Assembly: GCA_028688995.1 (NCBI GenBank)
Contig: JAQTXB010000006.1
Coordinates: 103,728-167,727, forward strand
Direction: 5' to 3'
DNA from: Aliarcobacter sp.
GTDB taxonomy: Bacteria > Campylobacterota > Campylobacteria > Campylobacterales > Arcobacteraceae
DNA length: 64,000 nt
The position numbers were made by a program, and so were the translations under genes. How positions within the stretch are numbered: position 1 is the stretch's first letter; every line of letters begins with the position of its first letter. Below are positions 12,395 through 21,710 of this stretch, piece after piece. Below the pieces are notes generated by a model. That model did not search any database and had not been told where the DNA came from. It worked only from the letters and a program-made list of their open reading frames with translations.

Positions 12395-13575
12395 GCCAAA
12401 ATAAATTATTAATAGATGTTGGAAGTACATATTTTAAAGTTTGTGCGAATAATCAAGTTGAACAATACTTTAGGGATTTTAATAAAGATATTTATGATGA
12501 TTTATTATCAAAATGTTCTGATACTATCTCAAAATTTAAAAAAGATGAAGTATTTATCTGTTCATCTGCAAATGGTGGATTAACAACTTTAATTATTGGA
12601 ATTACAAACTCTTTTTCACTAAAATTTGCAACAAATATTGCATATAACTCTGGAATTAATATTATAAATACAGTTTTATATCAAGACATTGAAACTACTT
12701 CAATTCCTAGTGATTTAATTGATGTGGTAATTGTTGTTGGTGGAATTAATAGTGTTGATAATGTTTTTGATGATAAATTATTTAACTATTTAGGAAATTT
12801 GAGATTTTCAAATATTGTATTTGCTGGAACAACAAAAGATGCTGAGTATTTAAAAGCAAATATCCAAAATTTAGTAGTTGTTGAAAACATCATAAACAAT
12901 AAACTTCATGTTGTTGAAGAGCCTTTAAAACAATATTTAACAAATCTTTACCAAGCTGATATTGAAGGAAAAGAAGATATAAAACATCTATACGATTTAA
13001 CTTCAAATCAAATATTTTCAACTCCATATATTGTAAATAAAACTCTGCCTTTTATAGATAGTAAATTTGCAGCTGTTAATCCATTTATTTTAATAGATAT
13101 TGGTGGAGCTACAACTGATATTCACTACTCTAAAGATTTATCTATGGATAACATGGTTACTGAAAATGAATATGATAGATTAGTATTCAAAAAACTTGGA
13201 GTTTATAAATCTAAAGAATCTTTAATATTTGCGGCTAAAAACAATGAATTTGTTTATGAATTATTAGCTCATTTAAAAGTTACAGAAAATATTTTTAATG
13301 AAGATTCACCAAAAAGTTTAAGAATTTTAATGCAATTAGCAATTTTCTTAGTTTTATACAAAGTTTCAGATGCTCATCCTTTATATATTAAATTAAAGTT
13401 AAATCTACTAAAATCTATTGTATTAACAGGTGGTATAACAAAAGTATTAAGTTTTGAAGAGGCTGAAGATATTATTTCATTTTTTTATAAAAAAATCTTA
13501 ACTTCAGATATTCATCCATCTATTATCTTGGATTCAAATTATGATATTTGGACACTTGGTATTACACAACAATAA
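12391..13575 (+). CDS. glmL: Glutamate mutase accessory protein GlmL/MutL (ASKHA fold)
   Basis: A 394-aa member of the GlmL family, an ATPase of the actin/Hsp70/sugar-kinase fold found beside glutamate mutase subunits. It is believed to act as a reactivating chaperone for the B12 enzyme. The first phosphate loop is LLIDVGSTYFKVC (5-17). The second is FILIDIGGATTDIHYS, and SIVLTGGITKVL is the adenosine motif near the C-terminus. It starts inside the glmE stop (ATGA). Some members are shorter or longer, and the exact reactivase role here is inferred from the neighbourhood. Confidence 0.85.
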   Translation: MSQNKLLIDVGSTYFKVCANNQVEQYFRDFNKDIYDDLLSKCSDTISKFKKDEVFICSSANGGLTTLIIGITNSFSLKFATNIAYNSGINIINTVLYQDIETTSIPSDLIDVVIVVGGINSVDNVFDDKLFNYLGNLRFSNIVFAGTTKDAEYLKANIQNLVVVENIINNKLHVVEEPLKQYLTNLYQADIEGKEDIKHLYDLTSNQIFSTPYIVNKTLPFIDSKFAAVNPFILIDIGGATTDIHYSKDLSMDNMVTENEYDRLVFKKLGVYKSKESLIFAAKNNEFVYELLAHLKVTENIFNEDSPKSLRILMQLAIFLVLYKVSDAHPLYIKLKLNLLKSIVLTGGITKVLSFEEAEDIISFFYKKILTSDIHPSIILDSNYDIWTLGITQQ

Positions 13576-13585
13576 GGGGAAAACA

Positions 13586-15151
13586 ATGTCAATAAACTGT
13601 ATTAGAACATTAATAGAAGATGCAAATATCTCAAACCCAAACAAAAATGCAATAGTTTTTGGAAATGAAAAATTAACTTATAGCGAACTTTTTACTAAAG
13701 TAAATCAAATTGCTTATTATTTAAGTGAACTTGATTTACCAAAAGGTAGCAGAATTGGAGTTTATTCAAATAAAGGAATAGACCAAGTTGTAGCTATTTT
13801 AGCAATTTTATCAACACAATATGTATTGGTTCCATTAACAAAATTACTTAAACCAGAACAAGTTGAATATATAATTAGTGATTGTGATATAAAATGTATA
13901 ATTACTGATAAAATCAAAATTGAATCAATTGAAGAGATTAAATTTGATGGACATATTATTTCTTATGAAACTACACATAAAGAGTTACCATCATTTGAAG
14001 AGATTTACAAATATTATAACAAACCATATTCTTGTGATGTAAATGGACATGATAATGCAGTTATTACTTACTCTTTTGGACTTTCTGGAAAACCAAATGG
14101 TATTGTTATTTCACATAGAAACTTAATAGATTCAGCAAGGGTTGTATCTCAATATTTAAAATTAGAAGAGAGTGATGTTCTTTCAGGACTTTTAGTATTT
14201 AATCTTGATTATGGATTAAATCAAATTTTCTGTTCACTTTATAAAAGAGCAACAATAGCTCTTCATAGATTTGTTTTACCAAATGATTTTTTTAATCATA
14301 TCATTAATGACAAAGTTACGGTTCTTCCCTTAATGCCAATTAACATAACAGAAATGTTTGATGAAGATAGACTTCCAAGTGCAGAGTTATTAAAAAATGT
14401 AAGAATTATTACTTCATCTGGTGGAAATGTAACTTCTAAAATGATAGCTGATGTTGAAAAATATTTTACAAATGCTAAATTTTTCTCAATGCATGGATTA
14501 ACAGAAGCATTTAGATCAACTTATTTAGACCCAAGTCAATTAAAAATAAGACCTGAATCTATTGGAAAAGCAATTCCTGATGTTGAATTATATGTAATTG
14601 ATGCAAATGGAAATGAATGCGCACCAAGAGTTGTAGGTGAATTAATCCATAGAGGTGGATACATTTACAAAGGTTTTTGGAATGCTCCACTTGTAACTGA
14701 GCAAAGATTTAAATCAATTGATATTTTAAAAAATGTGATTAATCTTGAAGGTCAATTAACAGATGAAATTGTTGTAAAAACTGGTGATTATGTTTATAAA
14801 GATGAAGAAGGATATTTTTATTTTGTTTCAAGACATGATGATATGATTAAAACTAGAGGATTTAGAGTTAATCCTTTTGAAATTGAATCAGTAGTTGAGA
14901 GAGAAATTAAAGAAATAGAAAGATGTGCAGTTTTTTCAATAGAAAATGATGAAATTGAAGAAGAGATAGTTTTAGTATATAGTGGAAAAAATGAATTAAA
15001 TTCAAGTGAAATTTTATTTGAATTAAAAAATCATTTAGCATCATATATGATACCTGCTAAAATTATTTATAAAAAATCTTTACCTTTAATTCCTTCAGAT
15101 AAAAATAGAATTAATAAAGAAGAGCTAAAAAAAGAGCTTACTTCAAAATAA
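13586..15151 (+). CDS. Adenylate-forming (AMP-dependent) acyl/amino-acid ligase
   Basis: A 521-aa member of the ANL family (acyl-CoA synthetases and NRPS adenylation domains). The P-loop is TYSFGLSGKPNGIVISH, degenerate against the usual TSGTTGxPKG. The A5-like motif is MHGLTEAFRST. The hinge and ATP-binding stretch has KTGDYVYKDEEGYFYF and then RHDDMIKTRGFRVNP. The C-terminal catalytic Lys is in IPSDKNRINKEEL. I chose the ATG at 13586, which has AAGGGGA just upstream; an upstream in-frame ATG at 13541 lies inside glmL and has no ribosome site. It is the fourth gene of the glutamate mutase operon. Substrate is unknown; methylaspartate or a product derived from it is my inference. Confidence 0.85.
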   Translation: MSINCIRTLIEDANISNPNKNAIVFGNEKLTYSELFTKVNQIAYYLSELDLPKGSRIGVYSNKGIDQVVAILAILSTQYVLVPLTKLLKPEQVEYIISDCDIKCIITDKIKIESIEEIKFDGHIISYETTHKELPSFEEIYKYYNKPYSCDVNGHDNAVITYSFGLSGKPNGIVISHRNLIDSARVVSQYLKLEESDVLSGLLVFNLDYGLNQIFCSLYKRATIALHRFVLPNDFFNHIINDKVTVLPLMPINITEMFDEDRLPSAELLKNVRIITSSGGNVTSKMIADVEKYFTNAKFFSMHGLTEAFRSTYLDPSQLKIRPESIGKAIPDVELYVIDANGNECAPRVVGELIHRGGYIYKGFWNAPLVTEQRFKSIDILKNVINLEGQLTDEIVVKTGDYVYKDEEGYFYFVSRHDDMIKTRGFRVNPFEIESVVEREIKEIERCAVFSIENDEIEEEIVLVYSGKNELNSSEILFELKNHLASYMIPAKIIYKKSLPLIPSDKNRINKEELKKELTSK

Positions 15152-15152
15152 C

Positions 15153-15182
15153 AAGAAAGTAACCAAAAGGTTATTTTCTTTT
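15153..15182 (+). terminator. Terminator of the glm operon
   Basis: A 12-bp stem with one G-T pair (AAGAAAGTAACC against GGTTATTTTCTT) and an AAAA loop starts 2 bases after the ligase stop and is followed by T residues. Confidence 0.7.
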
Positions 15183-15267
15183 AAACTTTCAAATACATTG
15201 ACTGAAGTCAATAAAATCTAATCTAATTTTGATTATAATAAGAATAATAAAACATAAAGGATTGTCT

Positions 15268-15546
15268 ATGAAAAAAATTGTTATTGCTGCTTCGTTATTA
15301 GTTGCATCTGCTGCGTTTGCTGGGTCTTATGATAAATGTGTTGTTTGTCATGGTGCAAATGGAGAAAAAGCTGCTATGGGAAAATCAAAAGTTATCAAAG
15401 ATATGACAAAGGCTGACTTTGTTGCTGCATTAAAAGGTTATCAAGCTGGAACTTACGGTGGAGCTACAAAAGGTTTAATGGCTGCTCAAGTAAAAGATAT
15501 GCCTGAAGCTACAATGAACGAAATTGCGGATTTAATCATTAAATAA
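15268..15546 (+). CDS. Small periplasmic cytochrome c (c553-like, class I)
   Basis: A 92-aa secreted monohaem cytochrome. The signal peptide ends at AAFA-G (about residue 18/19). The haem-binding motif CVVCH (24-28) comes right after the mature start. Met residues in KGLMAAQVKDMPE are candidates for the sixth haem ligand. Such cytochromes carry electrons to terminal oxidases in Campylobacterota. I start at the ATG at 15268 because AAAGGA lies 7 bases upstream and the signal peptide then begins MKK; the longer frame from 15229 adds an unlikely leader. Single-gene unit between two hairpins. Confidence 0.92.
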   Translation: MKKIVIAASLLVASAAFAGSYDKCVVCHGANGEKAAMGKSKVIKDMTKADFVAALKGYQAGTYGGATKGLMAAQVKDMPEATMNEIADLIIK

Positions 15547-15554
15547 TCCATTTA

Positions 15555-15580
15555 AAATAGCTAGATTTTTCTAGCTATTT
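15555..15580. terminator. Bidirectional hairpin between convergent genes
   Basis: A 10-bp stem (AAATAGCTAG and CTAGCTATTT) with a 6-base loop lies between the end of the cytochrome gene and the end of the leftward 15579-15983 gene. It can serve both transcripts. Confidence 0.6.
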
Positions 15581-15983
15581 AAAAATCTATTTTTTGCTGC
15601 GTCATTTTTATTTTTTCTTTTAATTTATTTTCTAATTCTTTTTTCTCTTCTAATAGTTGTTTTATGATTTTATCTTTTTCATCTTCTTCATTATTTATAT
15701 TTTTTTGTTCTAATATTTTTCCTAAATAAAATTCAAAACACCCATTTTCAATGGAATAATCAACTCTTTTACATTCTACTGTCATTTGAGGCTTATCATT
15801 TCCTAAACCATTAGTTAAAATAATTTTCTCAAATTGTCTAATCTGATAAGTTAATTTATCATCTAAAATTACAGGTTCTAAAAGTTCTTTTTTCCAATAA
15901 TTTGTATTCTCTTTTTCTAAAACAAGAGTTTTTTTTAATAAAATATTTTCAAATAAATCTTTATTTATTGAAAGTTTATACAT
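15579..15983 (-). CDS. Conserved hypothetical protein, ASCH/PUA-like with C-terminal coiled coil
   Basis: A 134-aa protein of unknown function. The N-terminal 95 residues (ISINKDLFENILLKKTLVLE, then YWKKELLEPV, and FEFYLGKILEQ at the end) resemble the layout of ASCH-type RNA-binding folds, but the similarity is weak and only by eye. Residues about 100-130 are a charged coiled coil. The ATG at 15983 has GAGG 7 bases upstream and is preferred over a TTG at 15995 that overlaps this ribosome site. It converges on the cytochrome gene. Confidence 0.6.
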   Translation of the reverse strand: MYKLSINKDLFENILLKKTLVLEKENTNYWKKELLEPVILDDKLTYQIRQFEKIILTNGLGNDKPQMTVECKRVDYSIENGCFEFYLGKILEQKNINNEEDEKDKIIKQLLEEKKELENKLKEKIKMTQQKIDF

Positions 15984-16109
15984 GATTTTCCTCAAAATAA
16001 TTTGTTTACTATAACTATAAATTACTAAAAAAAAGATTCTATAATCTTAGGAATAAAATCTTCAATCATAAAATGGTACAATCACAAAAAATTTATTTCT
16101 AGGATAAAA

Positions 16110-17387
16110 ATGTTAAGAAAATATCAACAAATACTACTTATATTAGCCACAACTTTACTATTTACAGCTTGTTCTGTAAAACAACCAGCTCCAATTGCAA
16201 TTAAAAGTAATGATATTGATGTTCTAGCAAGTACAGCAAATGATAATGCAATTGATTCTACAAAAGATTCAAAAGATTTCTTTGAAAAATATTTTAAACC
16301 ATGGAATTCAACAAAAGTTTCTTTCCCAAAAGTTGAAGCAATGTGGGGACAATCATATAAATTAAAAAAAGTTTATTTAGAAAATCATTTATTAGCTACA
16401 CCTGAATGGTTTGATAAACAAATAGAAAACTCAAACTTTGACGCTTATAATACTTTGACAAAAAAAGCTATTATTCTAAAAAATACAAATATAAGAGTTC
16501 TTCCTACAAATTCACCAATGTTTTATGACCCAACAAAACCAGGAGAAGGTTTCCCATTTGACTATAATCAAAACTCTGCAATCAAAATAAATACTCCAAT
16601 TATAGTTTCACATTTATCAAAAGATAAAGCTTGGGCATATATGGAATCAAGTAATGTTGGTGGTTGGGTAGAGATTGGAACTATAGCTTTTGTAGATGAA
16701 AAATTTATTCAAGAGTTTAAAACATCAAACTATTTTGTATCAGTTAAAGAGAAATTTCCAATTTATGACCCAATATTTAGAGAATATGTAAAAGTAGCTA
16801 CAATTTTTCCTAAAAAAAACAATAAATATATAATTGCAAAAAGAGATGATAATCAAAATGCTCTGATTTCATATATAGATTTAAATGTAGATGAAGTTGA
16901 ACCAATGCCATTAGCTTTTAATACTCAAAATAGAATCAAAATAGCAAAACAGTTACTTGATGAACCTTATGGTTGGGGTGGATTATTAAATAATAGAGAT
17001 TGTTCAAGTTTTACTCAAGATTATTTTGCAACATTTGGAAAATATCTACATAGAAACTCAAAAGCGCAATTATCTAATGGAAAATATCTTGATATGTCAA
17101 AGTTATCAAATGATGAGAAAAAAGAGTTTATAAGAAAAAATGGTGTTCCTTTTTCAACTTTAGTATATTTAAAAGGTCATATTATGCTTTATATTGGTAT
17201 TAAAGAAAAAGAACCATTAGTTTTACATGATATGTGGAGTGTAAGATTAAAAGATAGTAATGGCGTAAATTATAGACATATAGTTGGAAAAACTTCAATT
17301 ACTACTTTAGAACCTGGAATTGGTATGAAAGATTATAATGAAGATAGCAATATTTTAAATAGAATTTTAGGAATTGTTGTTTTATAA
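16110..17387 (+). CDS. SH3 and NlpC/P60 domain cell-wall hydrolase lipoprotein
   Basis: A 425-aa lipoprotein. The lipobox LFTAC puts the lipidated Cys at residue 21. An NlpC/P60-associated N-terminal region follows, then SH3b-type domains (INTPIIVSHLSKDKAWAYME, GGWVEIG) and the NlpC/P60 papain-like peptidase. The catalytic Cys298 is in RDCSSFTQD after YGWGG, and the His is His357 in KGHIMLYIG. By family it cleaves peptide stems of peptidoglycan, probably at the inner face of the outer membrane. It has no partner genes: it is preceded by its own promoter region and followed by a hairpin shared with the convergent RND gene. Confidence 0.88.
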   Translation: MLRKYQQILLILATTLLFTACSVKQPAPIAIKSNDIDVLASTANDNAIDSTKDSKDFFEKYFKPWNSTKVSFPKVEAMWGQSYKLKKVYLENHLLATPEWFDKQIENSNFDAYNTLTKKAIILKNTNIRVLPTNSPMFYDPTKPGEGFPFDYNQNSAIKINTPIIVSHLSKDKAWAYMESSNVGGWVEIGTIAFVDEKFIQEFKTSNYFVSVKEKFPIYDPIFREYVKVATIFPKKNNKYIIAKRDDNQNALISYIDLNVDEVEPMPLAFNTQNRIKIAKQLLDEPYGWGGLLNNRDCSSFTQDYFATFGKYLHRNSKAQLSNGKYLDMSKLSNDEKKEFIRKNGVPFSTLVYLKGHIMLYIGIKEKEPLVLHDMWSVRLKDSNGVNYRHIVGKTSITTLEPGIGMKDYNEDSNILNRILGIVVL

Positions 17388-17411
17388 GCTTTAGGAAATC
17401 CTAAAGCTTAT
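17384..17411. terminator. Bidirectional hairpin between NlpC and RND genes
   Basis: A 12-bp perfect stem (ATAAGCTTTAGG and its complement) around an AAAT loop. It spans the NlpC/P60 stop codon and lies 4 bases from the end of the leftward RND gene. Confidence 0.65.
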
Positions 17412-17414
17412 ATA

Positions 17415-20400
17415 TTAATCTACTGCTTTTCTTAAATATATTACTCTATAAACAAGTGGGACAAAATATAGATTTAAAACTGTCGCCCACAAAATCCCAA
17501 ATCCTAAAGAAATAGCCATTGGTTGAAGTATTAAAGCTTGACCTGAAGCAAAAAATATTAAAGTAAATAATCCTAGAATCGTTGTAATTGAGGTTAATAC
17601 TATTGGTCTTAACCTCATTTTTGCAAATTCTAGTAACTCTTTTATATTTTTTGCTTTTTTTATAAAATCCATCATAATAATTCCATCATTTACAATAACC
17701 CCAGCAAGCCCAATCATTCCAATTAGACTTGGCATCGAAATATTAATTCCCATCACCATATGCCCTATTAAAACGCCAAGAATTGATAATGGAATAGTAC
17801 TTAAAATGATTAAAGGCTTAATTATTGAATCAAACATCCAAATTAATGCCATAAATATTAAAATAATTGCAATAAGTGCTGCTTGTGCCATTTCTCTTTG
17901 AACTTTTTCATTCTCTTTTTGTTCACCTTTAATATCAAGATTTACTCTTTTTCTCAATTGAATTATATCTTCGCTAATTGTTTGATATAACTCTGCTGAA
18001 GTAATTTTGTTTAAAGAGGCGGTTACACTAATAATCTGTTCATTATTTTCTTTAAAAATCTGAGAATAAGCTGGAACTTTTATAAACTCAACCACATCTT
18101 TTAATAAAACTTTTTGATTTGAAGTTGTAATAATAGAAAAAGTATCAAGACTTTCTAAAATATCTTTATGACTACTTTCAAAAACAATATCAATTATTCC
18201 CTTATTATCAAACATTTTTGAGTAAGTTCCTTTAAAATAATAGGGTCTTAATTGATTTAAAATTGTTTCTTCACTAACACCTAAACTATTCCCATAAGAG
18301 TTAACTTTAAATTTTAATTCATAGTTTCCAATAATAGAATCATCTGATATATTTGAAACACCTTTAACTTTTGCAAGACTATTTTCTAACTCTTTAACGG
18401 CAGTTGACACTTCCTCTTTTTTCCCAGAAATTGCAATTTCCACATCATTTTTTACAATTCCAGCTTGGGGAACAAATACTTTTAACTCTTCAAATTTACC
18501 TGAGTTTATATATGGTTCCAAAGTCTTTTTTAATTCCGCTTCTATATCTTGAGAACTAACTGTTCTAATCATATTTGAGTCATCATATTTTGGTGATAAA
18601 TATGGATTGATATATTTATCAAAGATATTATCAGCTGCACTTTCATGTAGATTTACAAAAATATGAAAATAAAACTCTTCATAGTGTGGCTGATTTTTAC
18701 CATCAAGTTTCATTCCAGTTACTGAACTAATTGAATTTATACTATTTTTAAAATCCAAAGAACTTAACATTTTTTTCTCTAACTCTAAAACTAACTCTTC
18801 TGTTTGCTCGATTTTTTTACCAACACCAACAGAACCTGTAATATAAACTTGTGTTGAGTCAAATGAAGGCATAAATTTAAATTTTTGTGTTTTAAAAATA
18901 ACTATAGAAAAAACTGTTATAAGCCCAACCATTAAAAAAATAGTAAGATATTTTCCTTTTAATAAAAAAGATAAAATATTTCCATAAAGATTATAATTAA
19001 ACTCCCAAATTTTGTGAGATTTTCTTTCATCTTTGCTTACTCTTAAAATCTCTTTTGAATGTAAAGGTAAAAAGAAAAAGGCTTCAAATAAAGAACTTAA
19101 TAATAAAATACTAATCATTATTGGAAGTATTTGCATAAACTTCCCTACTTCACCCGTCATTAAAAGAATTGGTAAAAAAGCAAATATTGTTGTGGCAGTT
19201 GCAGTTAAAACTGCTGGGTACATCTCAATTGCTCCATCCCTTGCTGCTGTGTATCTATCTTTTCCCATTTCAAGATGTCTGTAAATATTCTCACCTACAA
19301 CAATAGCTTCATCAACTAACATTCCTAATGCAATTAATGCTCCTAAAAGTGAGAGCATATTTAAGCTATAACCAAAATATTCAGCACTAATAAGTCCAAT
19401 CATAAAAGATGTTGGAATTCCCATTGCAACAACAATTGCAACTCTTATATTTATAAACAAAAAAAGTGCAATAAAAAGTAAAATCAAACCAAACAATATA
19501 TTTGAAACAACTGTATTTAGTCTATTTTTAATCCAAATAGAAGTATCAATATATGTATCAAATTCAAGATTTGAGTATTTTGATTCAAACTCTTTTGTAA
19601 TTTGTTTTATCTGTTTTACAAGTTCAATTGCATCTCCACTTAGTCCTTTATTAATTCCTACTGCAATATTTGTATTTGAATTAAAATGAGAAATAGTTGA
19701 AGCATCAGACAGACTATATTTTACATCTGCAATATCTTTTAAATATATTGATTTACCATCAATTTTTATTAACATATTTTTGATTTTTTCTATATCTTTT
19801 TCACCATTGTAAGTTGAAAGATAGTAATGTCGTGTAGTATCTTTTATCATTCCAATTGGAAAAATAGAACTCATAGTTGAAATTGCTTTAATCACAGAAG
19901 TTTTACTTAAACCATAAGCATTTATTTTTTCATCATCAAAACTCATTAACAACTCTTTATCACTATCTCCTAAAACAGAAACTTGTGATAAATCTTTTAA
20001 TTGCATAACTCTTGATTTTACCTCTTTTGCTACTTCAATTAAATACTCTTTTGAATCATTGTTTTTAGAATAAACAGCAACTGTAATTAAAGGGAAAGCA
20101 TGTTCAACTGCTTTTACAGTTGGTTCATCCATATCAGAAGGAAGATTTGTTTTAATTTTTGTAATAATATCTTTTACATCATCCAAAATATCTTTTGCTT
20201 TATATCCATCTTTTAAATCTACATTTATAGAAAAACTTCCATTTTTAATTGTTGAAGAAATTTTATCAGCACTACTTAAACTAAGTAATTCATCTTCTAT
20301 TTCAGAAACAGCAATTTTATCAAGTAATTCAGAGCTAGCACCAATATATTGTCCACTAATTGAAACAGCATCTAAAGCAGAAGGAGGAAAGATTTCTTTT

Positions 20401-20504
20401 GGAATTTTAAAATATGAGAAAAAAGCAAGTAAACAGATAAAAAACAGAATAAAATGATTTAAAAGAGGCTTTCTTAATGAAAATTCAATAAGAGCTTTTA
20501 TCAT
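17415..20504 (-). CDS. RND-family efflux transporter (AcrB/HAE-like)
   Basis: A 1029-aa inner-membrane pump of the resistance-nodulation-division family, with the standard duplicated layout: one N-terminal membrane helix, a large periplasmic loop, a bundle of helices, and the same again. Membrane helix 4 carries GMLVDEAIVVGEN, so the first of the two proton-relay aspartates of AcrB is present and the second is Glu. Helix 10 has VNDGIIMMDF and lacks the AcrB lysine. No membrane-fusion protein or outer-membrane channel is adjacent. It is the last gene of the rsmH operon and overlaps the preceding small gene by 4 bases (ATGA). Substrate unknown. Confidence 0.88.
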   Translation of the reverse strand: MIKALIEFSLRKPLLNHFILFFICLLAFFSYFKIPKEIFPPSALDAVSISGQYIGASSELLDKIAVSEIEDELLSLSSADKISSTIKNGSFSINVDLKDGYKAKDILDDVKDIITKIKTNLPSDMDEPTVKAVEHAFPLITVAVYSKNNDSKEYLIEVAKEVKSRVMQLKDLSQVSVLGDSDKELLMSFDDEKINAYGLSKTSVIKAISTMSSIFPIGMIKDTTRHYYLSTYNGEKDIEKIKNMLIKIDGKSIYLKDIADVKYSLSDASTISHFNSNTNIAVGINKGLSGDAIELVKQIKQITKEFESKYSNLEFDTYIDTSIWIKNRLNTVVSNILFGLILLFIALFLFINIRVAIVVAMGIPTSFMIGLISAEYFGYSLNMLSLLGALIALGMLVDEAIVVGENIYRHLEMGKDRYTAARDGAIEMYPAVLTATATTIFAFLPILLMTGEVGKFMQILPIMISILLLSSLFEAFFFLPLHSKEILRVSKDERKSHKIWEFNYNLYGNILSFLLKGKYLTIFLMVGLITVFSIVIFKTQKFKFMPSFDSTQVYITGSVGVGKKIEQTEELVLELEKKMLSSLDFKNSINSISSVTGMKLDGKNQPHYEEFYFHIFVNLHESAADNIFDKYINPYLSPKYDDSNMIRTVSSQDIEAELKKTLEPYINSGKFEELKVFVPQAGIVKNDVEIAISGKKEEVSTAVKELENSLAKVKGVSNISDDSIIGNYELKFKVNSYGNSLGVSEETILNQLRPYYFKGTYSKMFDNKGIIDIVFESSHKDILESLDTFSIITTSNQKVLLKDVVEFIKVPAYSQIFKENNEQIISVTASLNKITSAELYQTISEDIIQLRKRVNLDIKGEQKENEKVQREMAQAALIAIILIFMALIWMFDSIIKPLIILSTIPLSILGVLIGHMVMGINISMPSLIGMIGLAGVIVNDGIIMMDFIKKAKNIKELLEFAKMRLRPIVLTSITTILGLFTLIFFASGQALILQPMAISLGFGILWATVLNLYFVPLVYRVIYLRKAVD

Positions 20505-20755
20505 TTCTTCTGTTCCATTGGATTAAATAATAATGAATCTATAATTTGGTTTTTAAATTTCATATCTTCTAGTTGTTGAGATAAAAAAGTATTCTCTTCT
20601 TGAAGTGAAATATAATGGGCATATAATTTATTAATATCTTTACTCGTATAATAAATATTACTTCTTAAATAAATTTTTGGAAAATATAAAAATAGTGCAA
20701 CAATTAATAGTACAATCACCATAAACAGTGAGTTACTTGCATTTAACCTAGTCAA
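20501..20755 (-). CDS. Small FtsL-like single-pass membrane protein
   Basis: An 84-aa protein with one membrane helix (about 11-31) and a C-terminal heptad-rich coiled coil (LYAHYISLQEENTFLSQQ). Size, topology and position just after rsmH match FtsL, the divisome scaffold that pairs with FtsB. Sequence similarity across FtsL proteins is too low to confirm this by eye. It overlaps rsmH by 8 bases and the RND gene by 4. Confidence 0.6.
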   Translation of the reverse strand: MTRLNASNSLFMVIVLLIVALFLYFPKIYLRSNIYYTSKDINKLYAHYISLQEENTFLSQQLEDMKFKNQIIDSLLFNPMEQKK

Positions 20756-21650
20756 ATTTAAAAATCCTTAATTTTGAGCTTCTACTTCTTGGGTTTTGTT
20801 TAATTTCAAGCGCAGTTGGAATTATAGGTTTTTTTGTAATAATTTTCCCTAAAGCATGATTATTCCCACATTCACATCTAAAAACACCCTCTGGACAAAT
20901 ACACGATTTAGTCCATTTTTTAAAATAGTTTTTTACAATTCTATCCTCTAAAGAGTGAAATGAAATAATTGCAACTATACAATTTTTGAATTTAGCTTTT
21001 TCTAGGGAATCAAAAAGTCGCTCTAAAACTCCTAATTCATCATTTACTTCAATTCTAATTCCTTGAAAAGGAAGAGTTGCTGGATGAATTTTTCCCTTTG
21101 GCATTTTTTTTGATAAAAGTTCAGAAATCTCTTTTGCACTTGTAAAAGGTCTATTATTTACAATTAATGAAGCAACTTTTTTATATTCTCTCACTTCTCC
21201 ACACTCTTTAAAAACTCTTTCCAGTTCACTTGTAGAATATGTATTTACTACCGTTGCTGCATCTAAAGCTTGGTTTTGATCCATTCTCATATCTAAAGTA
21301 TCACTTTCAAACCCAAAACCTCTCTCAAGTTTGTCAAGTTGTAAAGAAGAAACTCCAATATCAGCTAAAACACCTCTAATTTCGTAATCTTTAAAAGTCT
21401 CAATAACATGTTCAAAATTTCCTTTATTGAATATTACCCTATTTTCAAAAGGTGCTAATCTATTCTTACTAAATGCTAAAGCTTCATCATCTTGATCATT
21501 ACAAATTAGTTTAATATTCTCATTTGAAGATAACAATCCACTACTATGACCTGCAAATCCTGTTGTACAATCAATAATATAACCACTATTTATATTTACG
21601 AAAGCCTCTAATGTTTCATTGTACAAAACAGGTATGTGTGGAATATTCAT
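20748..21650 (-). CDS. rsmH: 16S rRNA (cytosine1402-N4)-methyltransferase RsmH
   Basis: A 300-aa SAM-dependent enzyme (formerly MraW) that methylates C1402 of 16S rRNA. The N-terminus has HIPVLYNETL, then the SAM loop DCTTGFAGHSSGLL. LADIGVSSLQLDKLERGF and LDMRMDQNQ follow, and the C-terminal family motif is ISFHSLEDRIVKNYFK. A nearly invariant tail, NPRSRSSKLRIF, closes the protein. It is first in an operon with the FtsL-like and RND genes. It shares a 60-bp region with the divergent aldolase-like gene. Confidence 0.97.
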   Translation of the reverse strand: MNIPHIPVLYNETLEAFVNINSGYIIDCTTGFAGHSSGLLSSNENIKLICNDQDDEALAFSKNRLAPFENRVIFNKGNFEHVIETFKDYEIRGVLADIGVSSLQLDKLERGFGFESDTLDMRMDQNQALDAATVVNTYSTSELERVFKECGEVREYKKVASLIVNNRPFTSAKEISELLSKKMPKGKIHPATLPFQGIRIEVNDELGVLERLFDSLEKAKFKNCIVAIISFHSLEDRIVKNYFKKWTKSCICPEGVFRCECGNNHALGKIITKKPIIPTALEIKQNPRSRSSKLRIFKFD

Positions 21651-21710
21651 TAAAACGGTCCTTATTTAAATTGCAGTATAATACCTGAAAATAGATTTAA
21701 GGCTTTTAAA

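Noticed and set aside
13541..13585. Longer N-terminus for the adenylating ligase
   Set aside because: The extra 15 residues overlap glmL and have no ribosome site; AAGGGGA just before 13586 fixes the start.
15229..15267. Longer N-terminus for the cytochrome c
   Set aside because: It would put 13 residues before a normal signal peptide; AAAGGA before 15268 fixes the start.
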